64,000 nucleotides of DNA from Phycisphaerae bacterium (GCA_029260075.1 JAJDDY010000027.1:190086-254085); one strand, 5' to 3'. Positions 21,401 to 29,469 are shown, counted from the first letter of the stretch. Made by a program: numbers and translations. The notes: a model not told the origin generated them from the letters alone.

Positions 21401-21554
21401 GACCGCTGCTTCGCACCGTACTCTTTACCGGGCTGACCTTCGCCCCACTCTCACCGGCGACGGACTGCTGCAGGGGCACTGTCGCAACGAGCATGCCCGC
21501 AGCGACCAACCCCAGCGTCCGCCAACCAAAACCAAACCGCTTCACCGTGTTCAT
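15402..21554 (-). CDS. giant Cys-rich secreted repeat protein (2050 residues)
   Basis: The start ATG 21554 follows a strong AAGGAGG, and a signal peptide ends near QQSVAG (residues 1-34). The body carries about ten copies of a unit of the form C-x-G-G-x3-G-x2-C-x4-7-D-C-x5-8-C (CVGGTRDGEFC, CVGGVDAGKAC, CDGGTNVGNAC, CVGGTTEGASC, CSGGTRDGRPC and others). Interleaved are 'ACC' units (GACCTCDGVCDS, ACCINAGVGAGSC) and beta-sandwich-like segments. The C-terminal ~120 residues (SGFDIAAMVDGFGG ... LDAFASVTPTYPLAL) resemble the tail of the beta-helix protein at 5782. Very many Cys suggest disulphide cross-linking outside the cytoplasm. It may be a planctomycete surface-layer or matrix protein. No enzymatic domain was recognised. 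It ends at a strong terminator. Confidence 0.85.
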   Translation of the reverse strand: MNTVKRFGFGWRTLGLVAAGMLVATVPLQQSVAGESGAKVSPVKSTVRSSGQASVRAGSIPKQQLNYAKPVVIDYRKSSALFAPPGGGVDTIMSVTASGAARGGGIVAATGTSCTANADCNDCDPCTFDVCGTSTCVGGDRNGLACSGNDTFCKGVCDGGINVNEICESDLECCGDGGAIADGACVLNPCVDLGKGNVCINGLIPVGQFEEGSECDDGDDCNGQETCAASACVPDPAGSPCAAGEVCDNSLPGNICVGPCLTDAECDRDASACTNDVCNAKICVGGVDAGKACAVNTDCNSGIDGTCTGGGDGLCTVGTPPCGVGAGCTAGRICDGGTNVGNACTDDANCPGQGGVCGLGFDTGNGTVTCATGRCCSGPGPGDNACLEQNFQACAGTFFGTNNACGLINPTDLADTRQNDCPRYGAGIAPPDTTLGVEVGDIGVGIQCGSVFSSVGSEYQIDAGTGFTDISVLRFVANVDVASRIVLAFHDANGVRIVDQFFFAGANVAPTPGPTVFTGVFDPVLRIPNSGFVVFGRQPNFSPNANYRVLTTDAVDVGTTGSGRMILNDVIVTGDLVGTCVGGTRDGEFCNSQNADADCIGGGTCDTATPDILAFEIVGEAGADPTTACCINAGVGAGSCSTQLPWVCSAAGNIPQGEGTFCSACSNDRTIGCTGVVDCPPLACVGGADDGVVCDVDADCANTACVGGVFAGEFCVDDADCDNVVGACQPGTCTGTPVCLAVPPACVAQACCVDAGLTGGDCVQVSGICNNSPNPNVTLPCAFDGDCPGAVVGSCVGNDCPVGATTSGFGTDCQPNLCLQPVLSGSDNCRIETIAKGLEMVAAAGQFLVPSGITAVPPRGSPPVVETITGSNVTATFDGFSLAECVGGTTEGASCDINLDPDPCAVSGGTCTRLALGGRFDPNNGQDPDWVNCVMYDKPTDFRWDWCGTDVDGNGLEWLPVIGAYYIGCPMAVIQGGDGVEPPIGTGDGGVGGARGTPFCARDNFWGTDKVEPYVLICHATNNAPNGTGASPPGAPYQFHFTAVQSPDAACCSDVCSGGTRDGRPCSVTDIPCPGPGVRCVDAGGATGVCNGGMLFNHSCDLLTGFVDQCGTGGTCGGPGCELTSELECTDFGGAWLAGDGFANRQCDAVGCINDGKKCETDEDCCNTAGACKTVGPVITCGLTALDNPCAEGSCCKGPGDCEDRDPNTNARLKAADCVGAGETFVGGARCLFDPSPCPICTVPVAGNCFPDSAGFIFGMTENDNGGQKLADDVVMLQATVNQFCFSPCFVNVEGGAVVNECNDPDSANNPPPPPDNFTVSFFTDVNGAPGALVHEVANAPIAAKAAQDINVSRCWDYSIVFDPPLGDPARPPAFVPGDKYWVAFSGVGTPGGSGVGCDVFLLGSEQGNNFFLQELDHFDSANQTWTFEDHSGTNLDLAFCVGSAFEPSIQVPPPVTGACCTCDGVCDSNVEWRDCRGYQCLSDGTGDLRDFDCTPDCGPNATIPCNVPALPQYANAKFFPGQLCTDITCANEGGGGGCAGGAAVLREDCAAPEPIGVGIPQNEVFNVFINNSCSTTDGRSTYVNPPGCTDDDGTQEGVVFGRDQWFSYVSACTGRVQIDVTGDTDMDVAIAVYTDGTNTVPLCDDTTVTGSPTGAPNLTTLVPQSCTSDPDNAGLNRPSIEIFSDIDVAYLIRVGADQDNQLGPSGSLTMQVQCFGETCQPSPVPAGTPIQTTGGATTALITGRHLAVSGGAPGENQVLSVKLVNMAGTFSKYNGTRMFAKPNTVHLVSELPGRGISAYCLPDPAGTATCGNPVCGGGTLQGTPCDLTVDPDPCIGTDPFNVGSCRATSYLVVELGCGADPADFIDWTVNPFDPADANPVFHIKSEFIVPDSTYEVGFAHSSCDALSDLSYGDQGTVLTLSTSLWMDSNELQGGQPLQPGGVVSGFDIAAMVDGFGGQLARMPLNRLDAVGVTTAGNVPFVDGVLGVVELSSVLDAFASVTPTYPLALSPHCSDLDNNNQPTGVFTCRFGPSPGISCTGDVDCFTPICP

Positions 21555-22344
21555 CGTTCCTAGCCTCCTTCTAATGAGAAACGCTACCCGACAAGATCAG
21601 ATCCAAGACCCGCCGCTCCGCGACGGAATCGATTTCATGTCCAGGTCAAACCGCCCCACTTGCGCCGGCCAGCCGGCGACAATGGATCTCTTACACCAAC
21701 ACCGTACATACAACCACACGACCATCGCCCCGCAGGCGGAGCGGTGGTCACCGTACAAATACAGACGCTGCCGTCAAAACGCTGGCACGCCTAGAACTTC
21801 GCTAACGTAGATCGTTCGACAGTGTGGAAAACTGGCCTGAATCGAACAACCTCTTGTCCCCGTAGGATGACGGTACCCTATCACCCGCTAAACTGTCCGC
21901 GTACAACTATGGCAGCCAAAAATGCCTCGATTCCTGTCGACTCGCCAGCTACAAGAACGCTCAGCTACCGACAAAAACAAACCGCTCCACCCTCAATATG
22001 GGCGCAGCGCTGCCATGCAGACACGACGGCATTGTACCATCGGTCACCGATAATACAAGCGTTTTCTTCGCAACGTTTCCGTCATCTTACCGGCCCCAAC
22101 CAACCCGACCGCGCACAATAGAGTGCCGGTTGACAAGAATCTTCAAGATTACACCGGTACTTCAAGGAGTACGGCTACGTTTCGTAGCGATCGGCGCGGA
22201 GGCCGTCTTGCATCCCCAGGGACACACCCGACGGCTCCCGGAATCGACTTCGAGGCGGGCCCATCCGAGGGACCAGTGCGATCACAGGCCACGCCACGAC
22301 CGACGCGCGAAAAATGTGAGAAAGCCGGACGGGTGCCGGGCGCA
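21555..22344. other. intergenic region between two minus-strand secreted-protein genes
   Basis: About 790 bases. The Shine-Dalgarno of the giant protein (AAGGAGG, complement of 21564-21570) is at its left end. Short frames occur, but none has a ribosome site or recognisable composition. No convincing promoter, hairpin-T terminator or dispersed repeat was seen. Confidence 0.5.
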
Positions 22345-24924
22345 TCATCCACCACATCCGCCGTCGCACTCATCGAGGACGCCGTTGCTGTTGCAATCGT
22401 TGCCGTCCAGTTCACATTCGTCGGGCATGCCGTTGCCGTTGCAGTCGATCGAGCAGTCGTCGAGGAACCAGGTGGCTGAAACGGTGTTGGTGTATCTGAT
22501 TCCAAGATCCGTTTCGACCCACGCCTCGATCACGTCGGTCCCAACGCCACCGAAACCGGCGTACGACAAGAGTGCCAGCCCGTCGGCACCGGTCGTAGCC
22601 ATTCCGGTTGTACCCTCGTTTGGCCCAGACAGCACTTTGAACTGAACGTCGGTGGTTGCGACCGGGATACCTCCGTCGCTGACCAGCACGTGCAGTCGGT
22701 GATCCGAACCCACCGCTACGGTCGCTGCCTGAGGAGCGAGCAGAACGGGGCGGCCTAGATCAATCGGAGATTCGAACGAGCCGCACACGCGGACAATGCT
22801 TCGTTCGTTCAATCGGAGGGTACCGTCACCAAAGCGTGTCGACACCTGCGTGATGTAGAGGCACGCATCGGGGCCAACCTGAACGAGGTCGCCTCGGAAC
22901 CCGCCGTCAGCGAAGCGCGACTGTGCCGGCTGTTCGGCAAGATCGCCGCTCGGGAAATCAAAGCGAGTCATGGATCCGTCAAGGTTGAGCGTCACAGCCA
23001 TGTTCCGCGGGTTGGAGTGAAAGGCCACAGTAGACGGCGTTCGCGAGGTCGATCCGTCCACGACGGGGACAGATTGCACAAAGATTCCGTTCCGATCCAA
23101 TATCGTCAACGCAGACTTCGTGAGGTTGGCGCAGACCAAGAACTGCCCGCTCGGATCGAAGACGATTCCATGGATCACGTCGCCCGTCGTAGCCGTAGAA
23201 AACACGCCGGCGGACGTGAATCCCGCGTCAACGACCCGTATCGTGCCGTCGTCCCCCGCGTACACGAGATCGCCCGAAATCGGATCGACAGCGATGCCCA
23301 GCGCGTTGCCCGAGGCCCCGAACGACGGTTTGAGCTCCACGCCAGTTTCGAGGTCGAGGTGCGCGACGCCGTCCGTGATGTTCGAATAGAGCGTACCATT
23401 CGGATGATTCGTCAGACCGCACCCGGCGTTGCTATCCAATGAAGCGACGAGCGGTCGCAAACGCGATCCGTTGACCATAGTGCGAGACTGGGCGTCAAAC
23501 CGGCGCAACCCGCTTCCGGAAAAGAGACACAAGTCAACAAGCACGTCGCCGTCCGGCGCAAACGCGACGCCGCCCATGACGTCGGGCGACGTGGCGAACA
23601 CCTCCTGCGTGAACCCTGGTTGTAGAAACGTAAACGGCCCGGTCGTAATCATCGCTGCCGTTTGACCAACGCCCGCGCCGCACAAATCACATTCGTCCGG
23701 AACGCCATTGTTGTTGCAGTCGTCGCTGACACCATCCTCAATATCGCAACGATCCAACAGGCCGTTGCCGTTGCAATCGGGGAGCATACCCTCGCAATCG
23801 AAGCAGCGAACAGATCCTTCACGATCGAAAACCCGACCCCCATCCAAGACCGCCGAGTCCGTATCTGATTCAAAAAGCTCAGCCGCAGCGACGTGATACG
23901 CAACCCCGTCGGTGGCGTGCGTCGACAATTCAAATACCACAAGATTTCCCGGCGCCAAATCGTCGGGATAGCCAAGTCCGCTTGTCCGATTCAATGGAAG
24001 ATCAATCACCAACAGGATTTCCGATGGGCTACCTCCCGAGTCTTCGACCGGCGCACTCGGCGAGTCAGCCCGCACCCATCGACGAGAACCATAGGCGTCA
24101 GCCGCTGAGCCATCGCGCAGCCTCAACGCATCTACAGTAAATACGAAACAGTCGGCTTCCCCCAGAAGGACTACGCCGGGGGATTGCCGAATGAAAAACA
24201 GTCGAAGGCTTACATCGTGGCCTGTGTCGTACGACTCGGGAATTGAAACCTGAAACGCGACAGCCGGAGATACCGGTATGTCGCGCAAGGAAGAACCCAA
24301 GAGTGGAGCGTCGACGCCGGCGAGCGTGATGGGCAGTTCGCCTTCGATCGCAGGATCGGCGGCGAAGAAGTCGTCAATGGTCGTGCTGAAAAACTCCGGC
24401 CCTGCAGGACCGGCCGGGCCGGCTGGTCCATCAGAACCCGCGCTTCCCGGAGGGCCGGGCGCCCCCGGTGAGCCGTCTTGCCCTGTTGACCGCTGACAAT
24501 CCAGCGCGTCGAACACGCCGTCATTATTGATGTCTTCCGCCGGGTCACCTTCTCCATTGCCGTTGATGTCCCAGCAGCTCAAACCGTCCACGCCTGCCGG
24601 ACCGTCCGCGCCATTCGCACCGGGCGCGCCATCGGATGCATCAGCGCCGCGACAGTCCAAGGCGTCGAACGACCCGTCGCCGTTGGTATCTTCTTCCGGA
24701 TCACGTTCGCCATCGCCGTCGAGATCCCAACAGTTCAACCCGTCAATCCCATCACGGCCGGGCAGCGGCGTGCCGACCGTATCGTCTACGACCGGCGTAT
24801 CATCAACCGGGGCGCCATTACCGTCGCCGGCCACGTCGGTTCCACAACCAACGAACAGCACGCACGCCAGCGCAATCGACAACCCCACCACACCGCGAAG
24901 CCAACATCGAACAGACTGCATCAT
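22345..24924 (-). CDS. collagen-like, calcium-repeat lipoprotein with beta-propeller-like body
   Basis: 859 residues from ATG 24924 (GGAGAAAG upstream). The signal peptide ends in LFVGC, a lipobox with Cys27, so it is a likely lipoprotein. Next come two units of the type GLxCWDxNGxGxxDPxED...NNDGxFDALDC, each followed by Gly-X-Y triplets (GAPGANGADGPAGVDG; GSPGAPGPPGSAGSDGPAGP). The middle holds a beta-sandwich-like region. The C-terminal half repeats propeller-type strands (GVAFAPDGDVLVDLC, GIVFDPSGQFLVCANL), and the end carries DCNGNGMPDECE and DCNSNGVLDECD. The Asp/Asn loops probably bind calcium and the triplets may trimerise. Likely an outer-membrane or surface stalk protein; ligand unknown. 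An upstream extension to 25065 is open but lacks a signal. Confidence 0.85.
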   Translation of the reverse strand: MMQSVRCWLRGVVGLSIALACVLFVGCGTDVAGDGNGAPVDDTPVVDDTVGTPLPGRDGIDGLNCWDLDGDGERDPEEDTNGDGSFDALDCRGADASDGAPGANGADGPAGVDGLSCWDINGNGEGDPAEDINNDGVFDALDCQRSTGQDGSPGAPGPPGSAGSDGPAGPAGPAGPEFFSTTIDDFFAADPAIEGELPITLAGVDAPLLGSSLRDIPVSPAVAFQVSIPESYDTGHDVSLRLFFIRQSPGVVLLGEADCFVFTVDALRLRDGSAADAYGSRRWVRADSPSAPVEDSGGSPSEILLVIDLPLNRTSGLGYPDDLAPGNLVVFELSTHATDGVAYHVAAAELFESDTDSAVLDGGRVFDREGSVRCFDCEGMLPDCNGNGLLDRCDIEDGVSDDCNNNGVPDECDLCGAGVGQTAAMITTGPFTFLQPGFTQEVFATSPDVMGGVAFAPDGDVLVDLCLFSGSGLRRFDAQSRTMVNGSRLRPLVASLDSNAGCGLTNHPNGTLYSNITDGVAHLDLETGVELKPSFGASGNALGIAVDPISGDLVYAGDDGTIRVVDAGFTSAGVFSTATTGDVIHGIVFDPSGQFLVCANLTKSALTILDRNGIFVQSVPVVDGSTSRTPSTVAFHSNPRNMAVTLNLDGSMTRFDFPSGDLAEQPAQSRFADGGFRGDLVQVGPDACLYITQVSTRFGDGTLRLNERSIVRVCGSFESPIDLGRPVLLAPQAATVAVGSDHRLHVLVSDGGIPVATTDVQFKVLSGPNEGTTGMATTGADGLALLSYAGFGGVGTDVIEAWVETDLGIRYTNTVSATWFLDDCSIDCNGNGMPDECELDGNDCNSNGVLDECDGGCGG

Positions 24925-25756
24925 TCTTTCTCCGCTTCCCCAAACATAGCGCGGCGCGAGCGCACGCCAAGTGTTACCGCCCAACGAGCGCACAGCAATC
25001 ACGCTCCGGCGGGAACGGCTGCCGAGGGTTCCCTCCCACGAAATCACGCCGATCGACCGATACACGCCTGACCGAACCGAGCGCCGATTCCATTACCCTG
25101 CGGCGCCGGCGTCCTACCAAGATCTCCACAGGCTCGGCGCCCGCGTCGCCCTTGTCGTTGAGATAGACTCCAAGCCTGTACCCCCAGGCGACCGCCATAA
25201 ACGTGTACCGTAGTGTATTGACCTCAAACGCATGATACAAGCGTCACGAGCATGTCTGATCCGTTATGGAAGCTCCCGCACGCACCGGCCTTTCCTCAAC
25301 ATACTTACAGGACGTTCATGGTGCGGCCGGCGCTCGCGTTTCGAAATCGTGTTCGGAACACACGGCATACACCGGCGAATCGATGCTGAGTTCGGCGCAA
25401 TGCACATCCATTCGCATTCTCACTGCCTTTGCAGGTCTCACACACATGCCGCGTAGTCGCTTCTTTTGGGTCCGATAGGACAACACACCGCCGCGGCGTT
25501 AGTAGTCTGTTGGACTAGGCTAGTATTTAGTCACGTCGCCGCGAACCCGCCCGTGACAACGGGACTTGTCCCCTTCAAGAGGCGGAAATCGCTAATGGAT
25601 CACCGGCTGGAAGCCGGTGCCACACTTTTTCAACAGGCTGTTAGCGTTGCCTTGACGGACGCGATACGATGACGGGACGCGTGTCGATTGGCCAGCCCGG
25701 CGTTCGTTGCACGCAACGGTACGAACTGAACAGGGCCACGCCATGGAGACTACGCT
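24925..25756. other. intergenic region holding a full 140-bp repeat copy
   Basis: About 830 bases between the collagen-like lipoprotein and the LOG gene, divergent. Apart from the repeat at 25501-25643, only short frames without ribosome sites are present. Confidence 0.5.
25501..25643 (+). repeat. 140-bp MITE-like repeat, copy 1
   Basis: Left end AGTAGTCTGTTGGAC and right end TCAACAGGCTGTTAG are imperfect inverted repeats. The internal core is GGCGGAAATCGCTAATGGAT followed by the palindrome ACCGGCTGGAAGCCGGT and GCCACACTTTTTC. Full-length relatives are at 31861-32000 and, inverted, at 61324-61463. Confidence 0.7.
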
Positions 25757-26530
25757 TTGAACGCAACACCACATCGCCGACCCACACCTGGCGAAGAGAC
25801 CTGGCGCGTGTTTCGGATCATGTCGGAGTTCGTGGAAGGGTTCGACACGATGTCGCGCGTCGCGCCGGCTGTGTCCATCTTTGGATCCGCTCGGACGAAC
25901 TCTGATGACCCGTACTACGGCCTCGCAGAACAACTCGCCGCCGAACTGGTCCGTCGTAAGTTCGCCGTATTGACCGGCGGGGGTCCGGGCATTATGGAGG
26001 CAGCCAACAAGGGTGCAGCCGAGGCCGGTGGCGAGAGCATCGGACTCAACATCTTCCTACCGACCGAACAGTCAGCCAACGCCTACCAAACGGTTACGCT
26101 CGACTTTCGCTACTTCTTTTGCCGCAAGGTGATGTTCGTCAAGTACGCCGTGGCGTTCGTATGCTTCCCGGGCGGCTTCGGTACCATGGACGAATTCTTC
26201 GAGTCGATGACACTCATACAGACCAACAAGACGGAACGATTCCCGGTCATCCTCGTGGGTCGAGAGTTTTGGTCGCCGCTGATCGATTGGGTTCGGAAGC
26301 ACCAACTCGACGAGCACGCATACGTCAGTCCGGAAGATATGGATCTTTTCGAAATCACGGACGACATCGCGTGGGCGGCCAATCACATCAAGGAGCAATA
26401 CGACAAACACATTGCCGACGCATCAACCGCAGCGCGCTTGGCCGAAGACCTGACCGCGGAAGGCACGTATACCGGTCGCCAACCGCGTCGGGCGACGACG
26501 CGCGGCACATACGAAGACCTCGCCCGGTAG
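25757..26530 (+). CDS. LOG family protein (TIGR00730-type phosphoribohydrolase)
   Basis: A 257-residue Rossmann-fold protein of the LOG / 'lysine decarboxylase-like' family. Characterised members cleave the N-glycosidic bond of nucleoside 5'-monophosphates, including cytokinin ribotides. Both signature motifs are intact: GGGPGIMEA at 74-82 and PGGFGTMDE at 138-146, with the catalytic Arg/Glu context FRYFFCRK. The start is TTG 25757 with GGAG eight bases upstream; ATG-MSEFVEGF 22 residues later is an alternative. The protein has a basic ~30-residue tail. The physiological substrate in bacteria is usually unknown, and the neighbours give no hint. Confidence 0.88.
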   Translation: MNATPHRRPTPGEETWRVFRIMSEFVEGFDTMSRVAPAVSIFGSARTNSDDPYYGLAEQLAAELVRRKFAVLTGGGPGIMEAANKGAAEAGGESIGLNIFLPTEQSANAYQTVTLDFRYFFCRKVMFVKYAVAFVCFPGGFGTMDEFFESMTLIQTNKTERFPVILVGREFWSPLIDWVRKHQLDEHAYVSPEDMDLFEITDDIAWAANHIKEQYDKHIADASTAARLAEDLTAEGTYTGRQPRRATTRGTYEDLAR

Positions 26531-26572
26531 ATCGGTATTGCTCGCGTAACGCGGCTGTTTTGCACATTTTTC

Positions 26573-26601
26573 TTGCGTTGGGTTTGAATATCGGCTATAG
26601 T
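26573..26601 (+). promoter_or_regulatory. predicted promoter upstream of the HNH gene
   Basis: TTGCGT, 17-bp spacer, TATAGT (five of six to the -10 consensus). It lies 112 bases before the TTG at 26714 and about 45 bases before GAGGAGG. Confidence 0.4.
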
Positions 26602-26713
26602 TAGTCGTGAATGGGCGCATCACCGACGTTATGCGCCCGTTACGCGAGGAGGTGCTGTCTTCGCAGCCTATGCACTCACCAATCCATCCTCTTGCCTCGA
26701 ATGCAACGTCCTG

Positions 26714-27328
26714 TTGCTTAACGCCCACTATGCCGCGCTCCGCGTCGTGAGCGTGCGCCGCGCTTTTGTTCTCTTGTTCAAACGTGATCCGGCCCACCAA
26801 CCTGTGGCCGAAGTCGTCAACGTCGAGGACGGACGATACGTCTCCTACGACTTTGAAGACTGGGCGCAGCTTAGCGCGATGAGGCGCGAACAGAACGGCC
26901 ACGATGAGGATTGGATACGTACCGTTCGCACGGCGCTGATGGCACCCCGCATCATTCGCGTACTGACGTTCCACCGGGTGCCTCGTCAAGACGTCAAGTT
27001 CAACCGGCGAAACGTCCTCGCGCGGGATGACCACACCTGTCAGTATTGCCTCCGCCGCTTCCCGACCTCCGAACTCACACTCGACCACGTCGAACCCCGA
27101 TCACAGGGCGGAGGCACGACGTGGGACAACGTCGTTTGCGCGTGCAGCCGATGCAACGTCCGCAAAGGTGGACGAACGCCGGCGCAGGCGGGCGTGCGGC
27201 TCCGACGACAACCGGTCAAGCCCAAACAGAACCCCACGCTGAACATTCGCCTCTCCGAGCGCCGCTACGCCACCTGGCGACCTTTCCTGGATCGAGCGGA
27301 CTGGGAGGTCGAGTCGACAGAATCGTAA
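26714..27328 (+). CDS. HNH endonuclease family protein
   Basis: A 204-residue protein with a C-terminal HNH nuclease domain. Zinc ligands fit C109-x2-C112 and C144-x2-C147. The catalytic H125 sits in LTLDHVEPRS and N139 in TTWDNVV. The N-terminus VVSVRRAFVLLFK ... VAEVV is characteristic of a widespread family of stand-alone HNH proteins in planctomycetes, cyanobacteria and others, thought to cut DNA nonspecifically or act in repair. The start is problematic. A GAGGAGG at 26646-26652 is well placed for a start near 26660, but no in-frame ATG, GTG or TTG exists there. TTG 26714 (or CTG 26711) is the first usable codon, and the frame is open further upstream. Confidence 0.85.
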   Translation: MLNAHYAALRVVSVRRAFVLLFKRDPAHQPVAEVVNVEDGRYVSYDFEDWAQLSAMRREQNGHDEDWIRTVRTALMAPRIIRVLTFHRVPRQDVKFNRRNVLARDDHTCQYCLRRFPTSELTLDHVEPRSQGGGTTWDNVVCACSRCNVRKGGRTPAQAGVRLRRQPVKPKQNPTLNIRLSERRYATWRPFLDRADWEVESTES

Positions 27329-27792
27329 GCATAAGCGTGCTGTGCCGTGAATGCATTCGTGGCGTCTGGAGGGAGGCGTGAGAGAGAATATGCGTGCTGT
27401 GCCGTGAATCCTTTCTCGGCACATGGGCGGAGGTGCGAGAAGGGATTCACGCACGAGCAGCTCGACGGACTCGTAGCCAACTCGCGCCGGACGATTCTAA
27501 CATACGACGTGGGGGCTGACGCCACGCCGTCGCGCCAGACCGTACGCCCTTCCCAGACCTGCAACTCACCCTATCTTCTCCGAGCCTTTGGCGCGTGCGA
27601 CCGCCGGCGTTGGATTCGAACCCATCGCAAGCGTTTCTATCGGAACGTCCTCTTCTCCACCGCCTCGACCACGCCCGTTTCCCGCGCAATTCAGCATGCA
27701 CCTCAGTGTGCCAAAGTTGAATCTCGTCGCCCGGCACCATCGGACCCGCCGGAGCGGCTCGGTAGGTGCGGCGTCGAACGGGGGGAAGGACA
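27329..27792. other. intergenic region with inverted CGTGAATCC repeats
   Basis: About 460 bases. The left third holds the repeats described at 27335-27455; the rest has no gene that can be supported. A T-arm-like GGTTCGAATCC string on the minus strand near 27610 does not extend to a cloverleaf. Confidence 0.5.
27335..27455. repeat. direct and inverted copies of CGTGAATCCYTTCTCGCAC
   Basis: GCGTGCTGTGCCGTGAAT occurs twice (27335 and 27392). The second copy runs into CGTGAATCCTTTCTCGGCAC (27403-27422), which is inverted at 27433-27451 and can form a 19-bp stem. The same unit is tandemly repeated at 41420-41539. Confidence 0.65.
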
Positions 27793-29208
27793 GTGCGAAT
27801 ACCGTCCGGTCACGGTTTCCAAGATTACTCGGCGGGCGAAGCCCAAGCGGCAACCCCCGCGCCTCTTTCGATCCTTTGGGCGATGGCCGCTGCCGGGGCG
27901 ATTCTGTACGGGTCGCTTATTCCCTTCCAGTTCGACTGGTCCGTCTTGCTATCCGGGCATGGCCTGCTCCTCAACCAACTGAGCTGGGTATCCACGACAA
28001 CTGAAGACGTGATCACGAACATCGTCGTCTATCTTCCTTTGGGCTTGGCCTTAATCTGGTGCGGCTTGGCGCGGCGGGCGAACCCCATCGTGCGCATCGC
28101 CATCGCTACTTGTGTGGGCACACTGTTGAGCGTCGTCGCTGAGACACTGCAAGTCGGCCTAAGCGCTCGCGTCACGTCACTGACCGATGTCGTTCTGAAC
28201 ATCTTCGGTACGACGCTTGGGGCTATGTTCGCCGTCATTTTCAGTGCCACGGTTTTGACATCGCCGCAGCGTCTGCGCGATGCCCTGGCGTCTCGACCGT
28301 TCGCCACGACGGCGTGGGTTCTCACCATCGGGTTGATGATATACGGACTGGCCCCACTGAACTTCGTTACCAACACCGCCGAGCTTCACGAATCGTTTCG
28401 TCAGGCGCGATGGAGCCTAGTGACGCCACGATCGATCGACCTGGCTGATCCCCCGTTTCGTGCTTTGGCTCACGAGATTTCCGGAGCCGCATGGTTCGGA
28501 CTCCTCGCGTTCGTCATGTCCTTGGGACATCGCGAGAGACAGCGATCAGCCTTGTCCGCTACAATCTCTGCGATCATGCACGGCATGACAGTGGCGATAT
28601 TGATCGAACTGCTGCAACTGTTCAGCCGGGTACACACGTTCGATATCGCGTCGCTGGTTCTTCGATCATCCATGGCTGTTTTCGGGGCTTGGTGCGCCAT
28701 CGTTGCCTGGAAATTGACGACACTCACCGATCTCGACCAGCGCGTGCGCGACCGGATTCGCTTCGGCGCACTCGCGGTGTTGGCTACGTTCGAAGTCGTG
28801 GTCATCTTGCTATTCACACTCCGCCCGACGCTATTGTCGCTGAACCTGGGGGCGCTCGAACCCGTCGCCTGGATACCGTTCGAATCGCTGTGGCATCGCC
28901 CGTTCTCCATCGCGGTTGCGGAAGCGCTGCAAACTGTGGCCACGTTCGGGGCGCTAAGTCTCACGCTCGGTATCGCATTACGTTACGTGGGATTCAATTC
29001 GCCCTGGGCGCTGGCAGGGTCGGTCGTCGTTGTCTTCGCCGGAGTCGTTGAACTGATCGGCTGCTTCACGCTAAGCCACAGCGGCGACGCCACCGGACCG
29101 GTTCTCGCTGTGGTGGCTGTGATACTCACGAAAGCCGCATACGAATCCCTGTTCCCACAAGCGCTACCGGCGCTTGCAGGTCGACCGTCAACACCCAGAT
29201 CCCGGTAG
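27793..29208 (+). CDS. VanZ-like integral membrane protein (probable double domain)
   Basis: A 471-residue membrane protein with about ten hydrophobic segments. The N-terminal third has the VanZ-like pattern: a first span ILYGSLIPFQF, then VITNIVVYLPLGLALIWCGL and SVVAETLQVGLSARVTSLTDVVLNIFG. The conserved 'N-x2-x-Y-x-P-x-G' and 'E-x2-Q' plus 'D-x2-N-x2-G' elements are visible. A second, weaker copy lies in residues ~200-330 (EISGAAWFGLLAFV ... ILIELLQLFSRVHTFDIASL), and a third region near the C-terminus is similarly arranged. VanZ itself gives low-level teicoplanin resistance, but most homologues have unknown roles. GTG 27793 follows GGGGGAAGGA. An earlier GTG at 27766 lacks this. Confidence 0.75.
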   Translation: MRIPSGHGFQDYSAGEAQAATPAPLSILWAMAAAGAILYGSLIPFQFDWSVLLSGHGLLLNQLSWVSTTTEDVITNIVVYLPLGLALIWCGLARRANPIVRIAIATCVGTLLSVVAETLQVGLSARVTSLTDVVLNIFGTTLGAMFAVIFSATVLTSPQRLRDALASRPFATTAWVLTIGLMIYGLAPLNFVTNTAELHESFRQARWSLVTPRSIDLADPPFRALAHEISGAAWFGLLAFVMSLGHRERQRSALSATISAIMHGMTVAILIELLQLFSRVHTFDIASLVLRSSMAVFGAWCAIVAWKLTTLTDLDQRVRDRIRFGALAVLATFEVVVILLFTLRPTLLSLNLGALEPVAWIPFESLWHRPFSIAVAEALQTVATFGALSLTLGIALRYVGFNSPWALAGSVVVVFAGVVELIGCFTLSHSGDATGPVLAVVAVILTKAAYESLFPQALPALAGRPSTPRSR

Positions 29209-29364
29209 CGAACAGTCTCGATTGAGGCCACGCATCCCCGCTTCAACCACGTGCAACCGTCCCTGATCGCAGTTCGCCCAAACCGCGTCATCGATCCCCA
29301 GCGGAAAACACGAAACCACACACTATTCCCAGCCCGTATCGCACTTTCCAGCCTAGGGCGCGTG

Positions 29365-29392
29365 TTGAAGGAATTCACGGGCCGAGTAGAAT
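29365..29392 (+). promoter_or_regulatory. predicted promoter of the bactofilin pair
   Basis: TTGAAG, 16-bp spacer, TAGAAT, about 80 bases before the first bactofilin start at 29470. Confidence 0.4.
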
Positions 29393-29469
29393 GCCCGTTG
29401 GCGCCTCGATGAGGGCGAGCAAGAGGCATTGGATTCTCAATACGAAGTTCCACGACTAGGAGGGTCACC

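Noticed and set aside
19626-21563. 645-codon plus-strand reading frame opposite the giant Cys-rich gene
   Set aside because: It is the antisense shadow of a Cys/Gly-rich GC-rich gene that itself has a signal peptide, strong ribosome site and terminator. The plus frame has no ribosome site or domain.
27590-27690. tRNA-like or pseudo-tRNA sequence on the minus strand
   Set aside because: GGTTCGAATCC resembles a T arm, but the T stem does not pair and no acceptor or anticodon stem is found.
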